NCBI GenBank assembly: GCA_028869035.1
Contig: JAGWTL010000168.1
Location: 1 to 6,563 of the forward strand
Direction: 5' to 3'
Source of the DNA: Burkholderiales bacterium
Lineage (GTDB): Bacteria; Pseudomonadota; Gammaproteobacteria; Burkholderiales; Burkholderiaceae_C
Length of the DNA stretch: 6,563 bases
This document shows, piece after piece, positions 6,424 through 6,563 of the stretch. Every line of letters begins with the position of its first letter. The stretch's first letter is position 1. Made by a program: the position numbers and the translations under genes. Below the pieces are notes generated by a model. It was given only the letters and a program-made list of their open reading frames with translations, ran no database searches and was not told the DNA's origin.

Positions 6424-6563
6424 ATGCCGCTTGCCTTTGCCGACCGCCTGAACAACGTAGAAACCTCCGCCATCCGCGAGCTGTTCAAGCTGCTGGGCAA
6501 GCCCGGCATCATCAGCTTTGCCGGGGGCTTTCCCGACAGCGCCATGTTCGACGTGGACGGCAT
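6424..6563 (+). CDS. PLP-dependent aminotransferase, fold type I, 2-aminoadipate/MocR-like group (3' end missing)
   Basis: Only the first 46 residues are in the window. They read MPLAFADRLNNVETSAIREL followed by a segment containing ISFAGGFPDSAMFDVDG. The SAIRELFKLLGKPGIISFAGG stretch is characteristic of class I/II aminotransferases related to 2-aminoadipate transaminase (LysN) and the aminotransferase half of MocR proteins. Because the match begins directly at the N-terminus, there is no room for a MocR-type GntR DNA-binding domain, so this should be a stand-alone enzyme. The PLP lysine and substrate residues lie beyond the window, so the substrate cannot be given. The gene is divergent from nth, and its start is supported by AGAGA upstream. 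Confidence 0.85.
   Translation, partial: MPLAFADRLNNVETSAIRELFKLLGKPGIISFAGGFPDSAMFDVDG

Noticed and set aside
5171..6451. 426-codon open frame on the plus strand across the diguanylate cyclase and nth genes
   Set aside because: It spans two well-supported genes on the other strand plus their gap, shows no domain, and is a composition-driven shadow.
1..6563. CRISPR array, tRNA or rRNA gene, insertion sequence, prophage or toxin-antitoxin pair
   Set aside because: None seen. There are no regularly spaced direct repeats, no transposase-like reading frame and no tRNA-like cloverleaf, and almost all sequence is covered by recognised genes.

Overview
The window looks like chromosome from a high-GC betaproteobacterium, most likely a member of the Comamonadaceae (Burkholderiales). 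This rests on the G+C-rich codon use, the style of the proteins (CobQ, Nth and the start of an aminotransferase) and the inverted repeat between cobT and cobS, of a kind whose read-through peptides (LSLSKP, DKLRANG, STSSGR) recur in genomes of this group. The genus cannot be fixed from the sequence alone.

Positions 1-3745 (+ strand) carry the late part of a cobalamin (vitamin B12) operon. The order is cobQ (5' end outside the window), cobT, cobS and a CobC-like histidine phosphatase. CobQ amidates the corrin ring. CobT makes alpha-ribazole phosphate from dimethylbenzimidazole. CobS joins alpha-ribazole, or its phosphate, to adenosylcobinamide-GDP. The phosphatase removes the remaining phosphate. 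cobQ/cobT and cobS/cobC abut or overlap. The only real gap (2266-2375) is filled by a REP-like pair of inverted hairpin repeats.

Positions 3746-3825 are a short convergent intergenic gap with no convincing terminator. Positions 3826-5655 (- strand) encode a membrane-anchored sensor diguanylate cyclase with a periplasmic Cache-like region, a PAS domain and a GGDEF domain with intact active site and I-site. Its base composition looks lower in G+C than its neighbours. Immediately upstream on the same strand lies nth (5705-6349), endonuclease III, with catalytic Lys/Asp and all four Fe-S cysteines intact; the two may share a transcript.

Positions 6350-6423 form a divergent intergenic region containing a nested palindrome. 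From 6424 to the window end is the start of a PLP-dependent aminotransferase of the 2-aminoadipate/MocR-like fold type I group.

I found no evidence of a novel multi-gene system. The most interesting items are the structured repeat inside the cob operon, with compensatory base changes in its two hairpins, and the palindrome cluster between nth and the aminotransferase gene.
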